A stretch of 64,000 bases of DNA from Phytoseiulus persimilis. Its lineage: Eukaryota; Arthropoda; Arachnida; Mesostigmata; Phytoseiidae. Under the pieces are notes generated by a model. That model was not told where the DNA came from and did no database searches. It saw nothing but the letters and a program-made list of their open reading frames with translations. Position numbers and translations under genes: made by a program. Position 1 is the stretch's first letter; each line of letters opens with the position of its first letter. The stretch is taken from assembly GCA_037576195.1 (NCBI GenBank), contig CM075104.1, forward strand, positions 14,896,211 to 14,960,210, written 5' to 3'. Below are positions 47,528 to 58,294 of this stretch, in pieces.

Positions 47528-47827
47528 TCGATGGAAGTTTCGAGAAAAAGTTGCGGAACTTGACTTGGTCTTGGATAGATGATTTTCTACCAGATGTTCC
47601 TTGCCGGCAACGCGCGCTTTTCGAATCGAGTTCTGCTGAACGGGTTCTCAAGTTTTTGTGCATCGATTTGCTGGCAGCTTGTCGTAACTTCGTGTCAGTA
47701 GAAACCCCCGAGCTCGCCTCCCCACCCGAGAACCGGTGGCGCCCTCTATACGCCACGAAGGCCCCCGAGCTGCCGGTTGAACCGCCCCGATTGGTCCATG
47801 GAACTCTCCAGCGAAAGTCCCTTTCTC
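47528..47827. repeat. Non-coding duplicate block, copy 2, upstream of innexin F
   Basis: Partner of 46281-46563 in direct orientation, offset about 1.25 kb. It ends about 205 bp before the innexin F ATG. It contains an inverted CCAAT box (CGATTGGTCC near 47793) and the exact GGCGCCCTCT at 47738, so it is probably the innexin F proximal regulatory region. Confidence 0.75.
47738..47747 (+). promoter_or_regulatory. GGCGCCCTCT motif (CTCF-like core), copy 6
   Basis: Exact match in the context CGGTGGCGCCCTCT, about 290 bp before innexin F. Confidence 0.5.
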
Positions 47828-48033
47828 ATATGTGGCGGCAGCAGAGGCTTTTGACAGTGGTGGTGCCGGGTGCGCGCAGTTTTCATGAGAACACGACGAG
47901 ACCACGCGTGTGCATGGTTTAGCTCTGTAGAAACCTGAGTTAAACCCCCAAGTGCAGGTGACGAAAGAGGCAAACTAGTGTAGCGCTGTAGTTGCTTCAG
48001 CTGACAAGACCCTCAGCCACAGCTTCTGCCGGC

Positions 48034-49137
48034 ATGGATAAAATCTTCAGCGGTCTTAAGGGCTTCATCAAGCTCGACAAGCTCTCGATCGACAATCATG
48101 TCTTCAGACTGCATTACAAGTTCACGGTGGCCCTCCTGTTGGGCTTCTCGATCCTGGTCACCTCGAGGCAGTACATCGGGGACCCCATCGACTGCATTTC
48201 AAAAGACTCGGTACCGTCGAAAATCCTCGACAGCTTCTGTTGGATCCACTCGACCTTCAGTGTGAAGCACGCTTGGCATAAGAAGGTAGGCAGTCAAGTA
48301 CCATACCCCGGCGTTGACAAATACACTCCCGGAGAGGAAAGAGTGTACCATGCGTATTATCAGTGGGTGTGCTTTGTGCTGTTTTTCCAAGCTGCACTTT
48401 TCTACGTGCCGCGTTACTTGTGGAAAGCAGCCGAGGGCAGGAAAATCAGCTCGCTCGTGATGGACTTGTCGGACCCGATCAACGACGACAAGAAACGAGC
48501 GGAGAACATCGATATCCTGTGCCGATACTTCCAAGAAAACAAAGGATATCACCGGGGTTACGTCTTCTACTTCTTTTTGTGTGAACTCCTGAATTTCGTT
48601 AACGTTGTCGGACAAATGTACCTCGTCGACAACTTCCTCGGCGGAGAGTTCCGAACGTACGGCTCGAAGGTTTTCCAGTTCACCGAATGGGATCCGGCGG
48701 TCCGATTCGATCCCATGATTCAGGTGTTCCCCCGCCTCACCAAATGTACCTTCCACATGTACGGGTCGTCTGGAGATGTTCAGAAGTATGATGCGATGTG
48801 TATCCTGCCTATTAACATCATCAACGAGAAAATCTACGTCTTCATGTGGTTCTGGTTCCTGGTCTTGGCTTTCGCGTCCGGTTTGATGATCATCTACCGC
48901 GCCTTGATCGTGTTCCACAGACCCGTGAGGTACCACGTACTCGCTGCTCGTTCTCGCCTCGCTGAAAGCAAGGATCTGTTCACCATTTGCGCCGAGAGCG
49001 ATCTCGGCGACTGGTTTTTGGTGAGCTTGCTCTCGAAGAACCTCGACGCTGTGGCGTATAGAATGTTCGCCCGCCGACTACGCGAACAACTCGAAGACAG
49101 CAAACCCTCAAAGCCCTACCCCCAGGCGACCGTCTGA
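48034..49137 (+). CDS. Innexin F, single exon
   Basis: A 367-residue innexin from the ATG at 48034 (MDKIFSGLKGFIKLDKLS). IGDPIDC and SFCWI in loop 1, YYQWV in TM2, KCTFHMYGSSGDVQ and MCILPINIINEK in loop 2, FMWFWF in TM4. Closest to D, then E. The tail ends PYPQATV, which is not a standard PDZ ligand. No canonical AATAAA was seen in the first 500 bp downstream. The upstream block is a duplicated element with a CTCF-like motif and an inverted CCAAT box. Confidence 0.97.
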   Translation: MDKIFSGLKGFIKLDKLSIDNHVFRLHYKFTVALLLGFSILVTSRQYIGDPIDCISKDSVPSKILDSFCWIHSTFSVKHAWHKKVGSQVPYPGVDKYTPGEERVYHAYYQWVCFVLFFQAALFYVPRYLWKAAEGRKISSLVMDLSDPINDDKKRAENIDILCRYFQENKGYHRGYVFYFFLCELLNFVNVVGQMYLVDNFLGGEFRTYGSKVFQFTEWDPAVRFDPMIQVFPRLTKCTFHMYGSSGDVQKYDAMCILPINIINEKIYVFMWFWFLVLAFASGLMIIYRALIVFHRPVRYHVLAARSRLAESKDLFTICAESDLGDWFLVSLLSKNLDAVAYRMFARRLREQLEDSKPSKPYPQATV

Positions 49138-51480
49138 CTTCTGGACGCCGCTGAAGACAACACCTCGTCGGTGGGATCGTGCGCCATGACCAAGTACGAA
49201 TCCTCCATTTTCACCAGTTCTTCTCAAACATCTAATTCTTCTCTGGACAACAAGCCATCCGCGCCGTTCGGCTCTTCATCTGTGTGAGGAGAGAGAAAAA
49301 AAAAAGACGAATTTCGCTCACAGAGGAATCCATCACCACGTAGCTTCTAAGTCTCGATGCTCGGTCGAGCAGCCTTCGCGGAACGAGAAGTCCATGCCGT
49401 CAGTTCGGTCTCAGTTTGTTCGTCGTTTCAAGGAGCGGGAAATATGGAAAGCCATCGGAAGAAGAGTTGTGTCGCTTCTTGAACGAGCTTTGCCGAAAAT
49501 TCACAATGCTACTTCTCGAGATCGAATTGGAAAATCGGCTCCATGTGATAACCTTGACGCGCACGGCCAGAACCGAAGATCGAGCCTGCATCAAAATTCC
49601 TCTCGTCACTCGATCTAGAGTGTGAAATACGACGAACGTTCCACGAGATATCGCTGAAGTAAGCCCCGATCGTCTCACTCACAATTTTAACCTGGCCAAC
49701 CTAACTCTTGTCTAACCGATTTGATAGGATTCCCTTATACATATATCGTACATATACTTCTTATTATGCATCAGATCAAAGTTGAGCATAGATTCTATTT
49801 TTGATATTCCTCGTGGATCGAGCTCTTATTGACGGTGATGACAATGATGATGATGATAATAGAAATCTTAGCGTCGACGATGAGAAACCGTTTGTGAGTC
49901 TCGGAACGAATGTGACCGCGTTTCTACGGATGTTGGAGCATAAATCTAATGTGAAGAATGGACCTTCTCATGTGTGCGTGTGAGCCTGGATGAGTTTGTG
50001 TGAGAGAGGTCCGAACACAATATCGGACTCATGGTGATGGTTCTTCGGAGCCGGTAGGCGCCCCGGGTCCTCTACAATGCGTTTCCGGCAGTGTCTCTTT
50101 TCGCCTCTCATCTCGTTTCGAGCGAGTGAGAAAAGTAGAAAGCGAACAGGCAAAGAGTAGGCATCGAGCAGCGGCCACAACCGTCGGCCAACCCACTGCC
50201 GAGAAGTGGGACTACTGCCTGTTCGCCGGCTGAGCCCGCCGGATGGCTAACTGGCTAGCCGGTTGCTTGGCTTCTCTCTAAAAATAACCGTTCGATGAAA
50301 ATCCGAAACAACGACGACTGCCTGATCGCTGAGGGTGAATCCGTGCGTCCCCCGATCCGACATCCTTCTTCTGTACTCAAAAACTCTGTTCAACTTGTGT
50401 TCCTTTCCCAACTTCATGTCTTCAGTTGGCCCCAAAATGATATCAACCTCATTGAAACCATCTTCCTAAACTGTTGAGCCGCTGCTCAACGGATTGTGTG
50501 TGTCTCTGCAGGGTTCGGAGTTTATCCTCCAACTCAGCCGTTGAGAGGTGCTCTCAAATCAGTATATGCGAATCACTCGAGGGATTCGTGAAATATCGCA
50601 ACCGACCAATCTCTTAGTTAAGAAGTCTTGTATCCGATGGACGGAATGAGAATTTCAGTCCAACATGTATCTCCGATAGTATTGAGGACGTTCACCGTTA
50701 GCAAAAATCATCCCCTAAATTCTCCATTCTCGAGTTTTTGCGTGCGTGTGTTTGGTGTTCCCAATCAACCGTTGTCGATTCCGGCAAGTGCGATCGAATT
50801 TTCTCACGTCGCCCTGTCGGGAGAAGTTCTCGGGAGAGTCTGGAGGTGGAAACTTGATAGGGAGACCAGCCTCGTAGAAAAGTGTTCTTAAAAGCTTGAG
50901 CTTCCGACGAGAGAATGTGACGGAGCTCGCTCCTTTTGCCATCATGGGAGCTAATCTTGACGAATTCTAATACTTTTTTAACCGCTCATACAGTGATGGC
51001 GCTCTGAGGACTACGTATCCCGAGCGAAATAAACAATAAAACAAAGGATCAAGCGCTGCGAATATCCAACTCTGTAAGACGAATGGAATGCAAACAACCA
51101 AACAATATCAATACTACCCATAATAAATTGAGTTTATGACGAGTGTTGTCATTGCAATTCAGCCTTTTCTGTATTCACTTCAGACTGGGAGCGCGAGGAT
51201 GATTTTACAAAGCAAGCTGCTAGACGCCAGCAACGCTCCATCCTCTGGGTTGTATGGGGAGTAAAGCGATCGCTGAGCTACTGCGCGTCAGGATTGAGAA
51301 CGTGTAGCTGTGCGGATCCAAGGATCGGCTTTTTGAGAGGGACTGCACGTTCCTATGAATTCCCAACGGCGGCTTCTACATTCGCTCAGTCGCTAGCTGT
51401 TGGTTCGCTGGTGTTAGTTGAATGCGTTATGGAATGTTAGGCGTCTACTGATGGAGCCCCCCGTATCGGAGGACGACTCG
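49138..51480. other. Intergenic after innexin F
   Basis: No gene supported. A (GAT)n-rich stretch lies near 49840-49858 and an A/T-rich ATACATATATC stretch near 49737. TGATGGCGCTCTGAGG near 50995 is a distant relative of the GGCGCCCTCT motif. Confidence 0.45.
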
Positions 51481-51485
51481 AAACG

Positions 51486-52331
51486 TTGGTCGCCGCACGG
51501 ACTTTGCTCTCCCGCCAAGATGCCTCCTTGAAACTCGTTCTCACGGGCGAGGAACTTCCACGAAACCTGTCAAGACCAACGACTTCTCTGTATCGAGACC
51601 CTCAAACCCAGGATGACGAGATCCAGGTCGGGGAAAGGGGACCTTCTTCCAATCGAACAGCTGCGTACACTCCTAGCTGGTTTGTTGCAGGATGCCGTAT
51701 AGGCGAAGCTTCGGGAATTCTGCTGGGCTCGGAATTACATCATCCACAACTATTTAGTGGCCTCCCAAGCCGCTTCTCCCAGCCTCGGCTGTCTGCTCTC
51801 TGTACCCACGAGCAGCCACCCCGCTCCTGAGTCCGCTTTCAACGAAGGCCCCTATCAGGGTCAGCACGCTTCGGGCCCAATGATACGATAACGATTAGGG
51901 CTGGCCGACGGGTCTCCATCAGAGATATCTCGCAATCTCTGCACGAGGATTTCTACAATCATCGCAGCTGTCTTTTTCTTTCCGAAAATATTTCCCTGTC
52001 GCAGAAAAACACCGAGATTCTCTTGGATCGGGCTATTGAGGGCATTGCCCTGGCGGAGAGTCTCACTGGGGCCCTGCTCCCCGTGCTGTCTGGGCATGCG
52101 CGTCAGCTAAGTTGGGTCTGGGCTCCTCTTCCGGCTTTCCCAGTGTGTCGGAGCAGCGAAAACAGTGCAACGTCATATGACGTTGCGCTGGGAGACACCG
52201 ATAGGTGTAAACTGCTGGCTGCGTTGCTCGAACTCCAATACTGCCAAGAGGGCGCAGAGAATCTCGTTTGTTGGAACTCGATTCCCCTCTACCCACAGAG
52301 CCTCCTCCTCTCAGATAGTTGCAGCCCGTGA
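51486..52331 (+). other. Unusually long open frame with one interruption, identity unknown
   Basis: One plus-strand frame is open over about 280 codons except for a single in-frame stop near the middle. The second half (IRDISQSLHEDFYNH.. and ..NTEILLDRAIEGIALAESL) reads like protein. A different frame over 51550-51880 also stays largely open, so the signal is ambiguous. It could be an old pseudogene, two exons of a spliced gene, or chance. No domain recognised. A 28-bp near-perfect palindrome lies inside. Confidence 0.3.
52163..52190. repeat. 28-bp palindrome with one mismatched pair, CRE-like half sites at its centre
   Basis: The central 20 bases (52167-52186) are a perfect palindrome with ACGTCATATGACGT at its middle; three more pairs match outside a single T/G pair. 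Divergent TGACGT half sites suggest a bZIP dimer site, or a cruciform-forming sequence. Confidence 0.7.
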
Positions 52332-53400
52332 AATCACCGAACAGAAATTTCGCGACCGAAGAAATGGCTCGGTTAGATATTCTCTCGTTGAATTCTGAGC
52401 GTGGATATTATGCTCCTCGACCGCGCCCCCTGATGTACTCGCAAACGTTGCAATACCTTTTGAGCATCTCTTGTCGATATTGTCGGAAATCACGTTAACC
52501 TCCCAAGAGAAGCCAGTTGTTTTGGTACAGTTTCAACGAACCCACTGACCCACTGTCGGACTGCACACACTCTTGAGAGAGCTTTTCCTCAATGAACGTA
52601 GTACGACGGGCCCCGTGCCATCGTCGGTGGCGCATGCGCTATCTGAAGCGAACAGCTGATCGAAGACGCAACAGCTCTGACAGGCCACATTCACTACGCT
52701 TGCTAAACTATTCTCGTGCCGCTGATGATCGGAAGCATTCTTCACATTCTCAAACATAATCTCACGTACAAAGATTAGTTAGCATCTCTGGCGTCTGGAA
52801 ATCTCAGAGGAATCGTTGGCGATTCATCGGAGCATGGCTGGATATCTCAATCATAGATTTTACTCAGGTTCTTCGCCTGGCTCAACGTTGAAACCGAGAT
52901 TGCAATCAGGGGTTCCCGAATAGGTTGTTTTGATTTTCATCATTGACACCGAGGGGTGAGCCATAGAGGGTCGGGACGGTCGTAGACAGGTCAATCAGGG
53001 TTCTCCGATGGTTACCGGTGAGTCAGTAATCAAGCCATCGTAGAGCGCCGCAATCGAGGAAGCTTGAGGAGTCGGCACACGTTATTGGAAACCAAGTCTG
53101 AAAAATGAGCATCCAGGGAGATGGACATTGAACCCATCCTGTGGTTGACTCCGGAGTCTGAGTAGCCTTCTCTTCAATATCAGAAATTGCAACGAGTCTT
53201 CTTGGTGAGCATTGAGCGATTAACTGGCATTGCTCGTCCCGGAGCGCTTACTATCGCCGCACGTTTTTAACGCGACACTTCACAGATCAGGTGCTCGGTG
53301 TTATGGCAACACCTTCGGAGGGCATTCTTATGAGCGGCTGTTCCCTGGAAAATGAGAGGAAAGATTCTTTAGATCCAAAACTGACGACAAAAACACAAAT
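52332..53400. other. Intergenic
   Basis: No gene supported. Confidence 0.4.
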
Positions 53401-53459
53401 GATGATACTCTGAACCCGTTTGTCGCACTACGTCCGCGCGGCGGAAGTGGCGAAGACCC

Positions 53460-53675
53460 GGAAAAAAAAACCAGCAGCCGTTTTAGCGCGAGTCGAACCT
53501 CTTTCTTCGAGGTGCCAAATGAGAAAAGAATATTCTCATTCATTATCGTCGCTCCGTCAACAACTCTCATGATTTGTTTATCATGACTCGTTGCGCCCGT
53601 TGAGTCGCTGGCAGAGATAAGAGCGATCCCGGCCCCACACAGAAGCAGCAAAACAAACGTGACAAAGGCTTGCAT
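53460..53675 (-). CDS. Probable signal-peptide exon of a small secreted protein
   Basis: On the minus strand an ATG at 53675 opens MQAFVTFVLLLLCGAGIAL, a strong signal peptide, followed by a polar segment ending near SFGTSKKE. The frame stays open to 53328, but the later part looks intronic: a very good acceptor (CTCATTTTCCAG) lies near 53345 and GT donors follow AAAGAG near 53490. The intron and downstream exons could not be settled, so the given end is approximate. Product unknown. Confidence 0.4.
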
Positions 53676-53679
53676 CTAC

Positions 53680-54530
53680 AGAATATTTCTGATCGGAGCT
53701 GCTGAGCATCAAGTTTGTCGAGCCTAATTCACCAAACGGCGAGCGAAAGAATCAAGTTCTCCTCGGCTTTTCCGCTCAGTTAGCTGGGATGTAAAATGAA
53801 ATTCTATCCGCAACCGTCTCGAGATTTCCCGGGTTAGCTTTAGATCAACTCGGCATCCATCGAAAGGAGCTCGCTGGCCGCAGAAGAAATAACTTAGTTG
53901 CGAGTGTGCGTAGTCAGGTGAACTAATGTCCGATTCGCACTGTTCGAAAACGTACCCGGCAGCTGCTTCACCACCAGACGTTCATTATCGTGGCGCGAGT
54001 ATCCGATAGAAGAGAGGCCCCCCATTGAAATAAAACAGAAGAGAAAGTTCGCTTCTTACCCCAACCCCACTGACCGTTTTCTCTCGGAACGCACGTGGGG
54101 AACCCGAAAGGTTGTAAAGGACCGTTCGAATTGAGCTTTCTGAATCTCCGAGCGAACGAACGAGAGGGAACGATCTCGGGATCTGCGACCCGAAAAACCG
54201 AAACTTGATTTTTTGTCACCAACCGCGTCTGGATCTCACACCCCACTTCCAAGAAATTTTGCATCACAGGCAGCAAAAACGGTTGGATCGTCGAGGAATA
54301 TAATGCCCAGTTAACTTTTCCCGCTCATGTGCGTTCAGATTCTTCTAAAAGTCCGCTACGGCGTAACTTCAGCGAACTTTATTCAAACGAAGACTCTCCT
54401 CCGAGGCAAAGCGTCAAGGATAGAAACGTTTGATGGAAGGAGGAGGGGATCGGTTGACGTCCGACGTCAAGAAAAGTTTGTGCAATATTTTGGTTGATGA
54501 AGACGGGTCTCCGATGAAATTTAACCTTCT
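53680..54530. other. Intergenic between two secreted-protein candidates
   Basis: Frames are open on both strands around 54430-54830 in three registers; none has a recognisable domain. Confidence 0.35.
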
Positions 54531-54923
54531 TCCGACATGGCTCGGAATGAATTCGATGAACCCTACCAAGTTTTCCGCGACTCTTCGAGTGATCGTCAGG
54601 CGAGTGGGAGCGACGAACGGTTTCGAGGCGGAACTGGAAGCTTTAAAGGTCCGCCGAGATCCAACTTCATCTCTTCCGCGCGTTTCGGAAGGGTGCAAGC
54701 AAGCGGTGGGAGTCGTTCCGGCTCTTGTGCGACCTACTCGAATAGCATCGAAGAATCAAACGAAGGATGGGTCGTTGCACGATCTCAAAATACTTCCAGT
54801 GATTATTACCGATTGAGTCACGCCACCGGTGACAGCACGTTTAAGTCGCGCGTGACTTTCATTTATCTTGAGAGATCTAAACCCGTTCGCGCTCAGTCAT
54901 CTCCGAAGCTTGGATCGGTGAAC

Positions 54924-55271
54924 ATGAATGTCAATCCATGGTCACTCCTGACGGCCATCTCGGTATCTCTCGCTTGCCTGGCCGGTGTCACTGGGATGAG
55001 CCAATGCATCGACCGACAACGACGAGGGGACTCGGATCTTCAAGTTTGTGCTCCGAACCGAAAATGCTTCCAAGGCAATTGTCTATTCACTTCGCCGGCT
55101 GAAGACGATCGCTGTCGATCCGTGCTCTTCGGCAACGTCAACCTCGCAAGGCCCGAGCTGTTTCCTGTGACATCATTCCAGGTTTTCCAGATGCAATGTT
55201 TCATTCTATGCATCGATAACCTGAATCGTAAAAACACTGCAGTTCTGGATTGCATGAATCATTTCCAATAA
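54924..55271 (+). CDS. Small secreted eight-cysteine protein
   Basis: A 115-residue single-exon protein. Signal peptide at about 1-24 (MNVNPWSLLTAISVSLACLA), then a mature chain with eight cysteines at 28, 42, 48, 53, 64, 92, 96 and 110, fitting four disulfides. The frame is open further upstream to an ATG at 54537, but only the ATG at 54924 gives an N-terminal signal peptide. A TTTATC element near 54860 and a TCAGTCA initiator near 54893 fit an arthropod core promoter about 30 bp before the ATG. The AATAAA at 55267 overlaps the stop codon. I recognise no toxin, defensin or protease-inhibitor spacing; an exported protein of unknown function. Confidence 0.72.
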   Translation: MNVNPWSLLTAISVSLACLAGVTGMSQCIDRQRRGDSDLQVCAPNRKCFQGNCLFTSPAEDDRCRSVLFGNVNLARPELFPVTSFQVFQMQCFILCIDNLNRKNTAVLDCMNHFQ

Positions 55272-55272
55272 A
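55267..55272 (+). terminator. Poly(A) signal overlapping the stop codon
   Basis: AATAAA that includes the TAA stop of the eight-Cys gene; cleavage would leave almost no 3' untranslated region. Confidence 0.55.
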
Positions 55273-55274
55273 TT

Positions 55275-57390
55275 GATTCAACGGTGTTACACGGTTCCGT
55301 GTGTTTATCTTATGTGTTTATCTTTTCTCCGAACACTGCTCGTGAGTTCCTGCTTTCCTCCAACAATCCGATTGTCCTCCTGGGTTGATACTTCGTAGAA
55401 CTTGTAGAAACGCGCTCAGCAGTGATTCCGCTCTGATCGCTCGGGCTCGAACTCGCAATGGAGGCGATTAGATCTGGGGAAACGGGAGATCGTCCAAACT
55501 CGCTCGAGGGAAATTATGAGGTATGCGTGAACTCAGCACGATTGGAGAATCAGCCATCGAGCTTCGTTCCGGTCTCGACGGGAAACGCTGAGCGCTCCCT
55601 GCCGAGGAGTCCACATAGATCTTCTGTTCCAGACAGCGATCACGTTTTAATGTGATGGCTCGACGTACCTTCTAGAATCGGTTCTAAGCTTGATCAACTG
55701 GGCAAGGTGGTTTCAACTTTCCTCGTTGGACAGCCGCGTTGAGTGGCTCCGGTTCCCCGCCGTGTTCTCGAAGATTCCGAAGATGTGCCATGGTGGTCGA
55801 ATGATAATATTGGCTTCCAACGAAAGTTGACGATTACACCATCGATCCGTGGAGGCGCGTTCCGATGAACACTGCGGCGATATTCTCAAAAAATGCCCCC
55901 ATTGACTCATGTGGAAGAAGGTTTGGAGTCAAAGAGGGAATTTTTTCGGCAGAACCAAAGCCATTGCAAATCGAGGCAGGAGTCCAAGTTTTCTTTCCGA
56001 AAACATGAGAACAAGCCTGTTACACGTTTGATCTCGATTGTCGATGTAGCGGAAGGGTTTCTCGGCTCTGAACAGCGGCAGCAAGGAAAAACCTTTTCCT
56101 TCCGAGTCAAGGCCTAATCTTCCGGGGCCTCCGGTGGCAAAGCTCGTGTGCTTTGACACTCTCCCTGAAAACCCTGAACTCACAAAAGTATTTCCGTTCA
56201 GTGGCTCGATCCGGCTGCTTGGATCTTTCGCAGTTTGGGTACCAGTCGCGGATTCTACGGAAAGAGACATCGCAAACTTATCTCACAACTGGCGAATCAC
56301 CAGGAGCGAGGAAAATCTTCCAGTTTCAAGAATCAGAGTCAATCACTCGCGGGAATCCCGCCCTGGGGAAACACTCGAGCAAGCTCGTTTAGTGCCTTTC
56401 CGAACCGAAATCCGCGATTGCGAGCCTCGATATCCAACGGAATCATTGTCTAATCCGTTTGAGCGCCGAAAGCCACGACGCGATAGTCTTCCTCTCAAGG
56501 ACCCGCTCAGAGCGCACGCTCAAGAATAATTTCTTGTAATATCGGTGGATCGGGTCTCAAAGTCTCTTCTACTTTCCAGGTAAATCAGAATTGGCGGGGA
56601 AGGCCATTGTGATCTGCTCGGCCGACAGATCCCTGAACGCCAGATGACTTTCGACAGCGGCTCAGCAACTCCGTTGGTTTGCCTCGGTCTACCAGAAGGC
56701 AACCGCTGATGGTTTCCTAAATCGTAGAGCTGCGGTTCCCGCAGAGGATTAAGCGCATGCGGACTCGATGTCTGACCGCCGCTCACCTTGTTCGTAGAAT
56801 TACAGCCCAGCAGTTTAGTTATTGTAGCCGTTCCTAGGTGGATATGTTTATTTTTGTTATCATGGTCAGTTGGAGTCACTCGTTGTAATATTTATTCGAT
56901 CGCAGGTAGGCGGCAGCTGAATCCAGCGAGCTTCCTGTCTCGAATCAGTCTCCGGGGCATTCCTTCCAATGAACGCTCCAAATACATTCAATTTTTCATA
57001 GGAGCGTGACCGCCTGTGTGGACGTAGAAGAATCCGAGCTCCAAGAGTGTCTAAGGGAAGCAGCTCAAGCGAGTCCATGTTTCATGTGGCTGGACCGTCA
57101 CTCCTCGTATCGAACGATTCTCCAATCCAGATCCTTCCTCGAACTCAGGGACAGCGTCATCTCCACGAGTTCTGAATCGCGCGAGATAGAGAGGAGTTTG
57201 GAGGGAAAAGCGAGATACAGTAGGTGGTCTGGAATGGATTTCTCCATGGGGCCTACTGTGAAAACGGGCCACCCACTCGACTACCCACCGTGACAGCGGA
57301 GAAAACCATCGATTTCGACGGTCGTGGCTCCGATCACCCACTCGACGACTCTCATCCCTAGGACTCCAGGGACTTTGCTGTTTCGGGTTT
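55275..57390. other. Region with unresolved exon candidates
   Basis: Weak minus-strand coding signals occur, for example LAFRDLSAEQITMAFPANSD ending at a TAG near 56580. None could be anchored with good splice sites. Confidence 0.35.
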
Positions 57391-57400
57391 AATTGCTTAC

Positions 57401-57538
57401 CGTCGGATGCATCTGAGTAAGACAATCCGGAAAAAGTTCTTCCTGTCTGCTAGTTGGATCGGTTTCGATATCGCGCGCGAACCAGAACGCGATTGTGAGA
57501 GCGATCCCAAAGAGCCATCCAATGAATAAAAGTTTGGC
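57401..57538 (-). CDS. Candidate exon with a transmembrane segment
   Basis: On the minus strand, between an acceptor (CAAAATAG) and a donor (ACG|GTAAGC), 46 codons read a hydrophobic helix (KLLFIGWLFGIALTIAFWF) followed by an acidic stretch (ARDIETDPTSRQEELF). Both ends are phase 0. This looks like an exon of a single-pass membrane protein. A possible last exon follows after TTTTCACAGTAG near 57270. Unidentified. Confidence 0.4.
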
Positions 57539-57539
57539 C

Positions 57540-58290
57540 TATTTTGGGTGGGTGATGTATGAAGAGGGGATAAGAGTGACAAGTCAGCGTGTGCCTCTAA
57601 TGTCCCTCTGGTCAAAGAAAGGGCCTCTCAATGCTCTTCGGAACCGTTCTGGTACAGCTTCGTCGGGTGCATATGTAACCTCCGGATAGCAATCATCACG
57701 CGTAAGACCAATGGAGTTGTCGTAGACCACGTAGCGTATTTCGGAAGTCGATGAGGTGGTTGAAACACATGGAGCACTGAGACTGTGCGTACAAATCTTG
57801 CTATCGATCGAGAGTCGCGCTGAGAAGTTTCCTCTCGCCTCGTTGTATTCTTTCATCTCGGTATTCTTAAGCAACTCGGAGCCTTTCTTGTCGCTGCAAA
57901 CCTATGTTTCCCGATGTCCAAATTCTAGAATATTGTCGACTGAGTTGATTAATTCTTCCCGACATCGTGCTCGCTTCGTGTGAAGAGGTGGACCTTGAAA
58001 TCACTCTGCTCGTGATCTGAATATTCAGGAAGCCGGGCAGCCCTCGGCTCTCCAATCGATTCGGTTTTTCTTGAGCTCAAGAGAACTTTTCGTCATCCGA
58101 TGAGTGTGACGCGGCGTCACTGATTAGTCGAAACGCGTTCGCTCGAAGCTGCGAGCCGTTCTGGCGGTGGGAAAGAGGGAAAGACTGCTCTACCTCTTAG
58201 AAACATGGAAAATAAGTTAAGCCTGGCTCTGAGCTGTTGAGCCACAACGTGTGTTGTCGTTAATTACCTCTGGAGAGACCGAGTTGTATT
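57540..58290. other. Between exon candidates
   Basis: A minus-strand frame at 57584-57874 (IRYVVYDNSIGLTRDDC) may be another exon of the same membrane protein gene, but no good donor was found. Confidence 0.3.
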
Positions 58291-58294
58291 GTCT

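Noticed and set aside
54430-54816. Three overlapping open frames on both strands
   Set aside because: None has homology or splice context, and the downstream signal-peptide ATG explains the only convincing gene.
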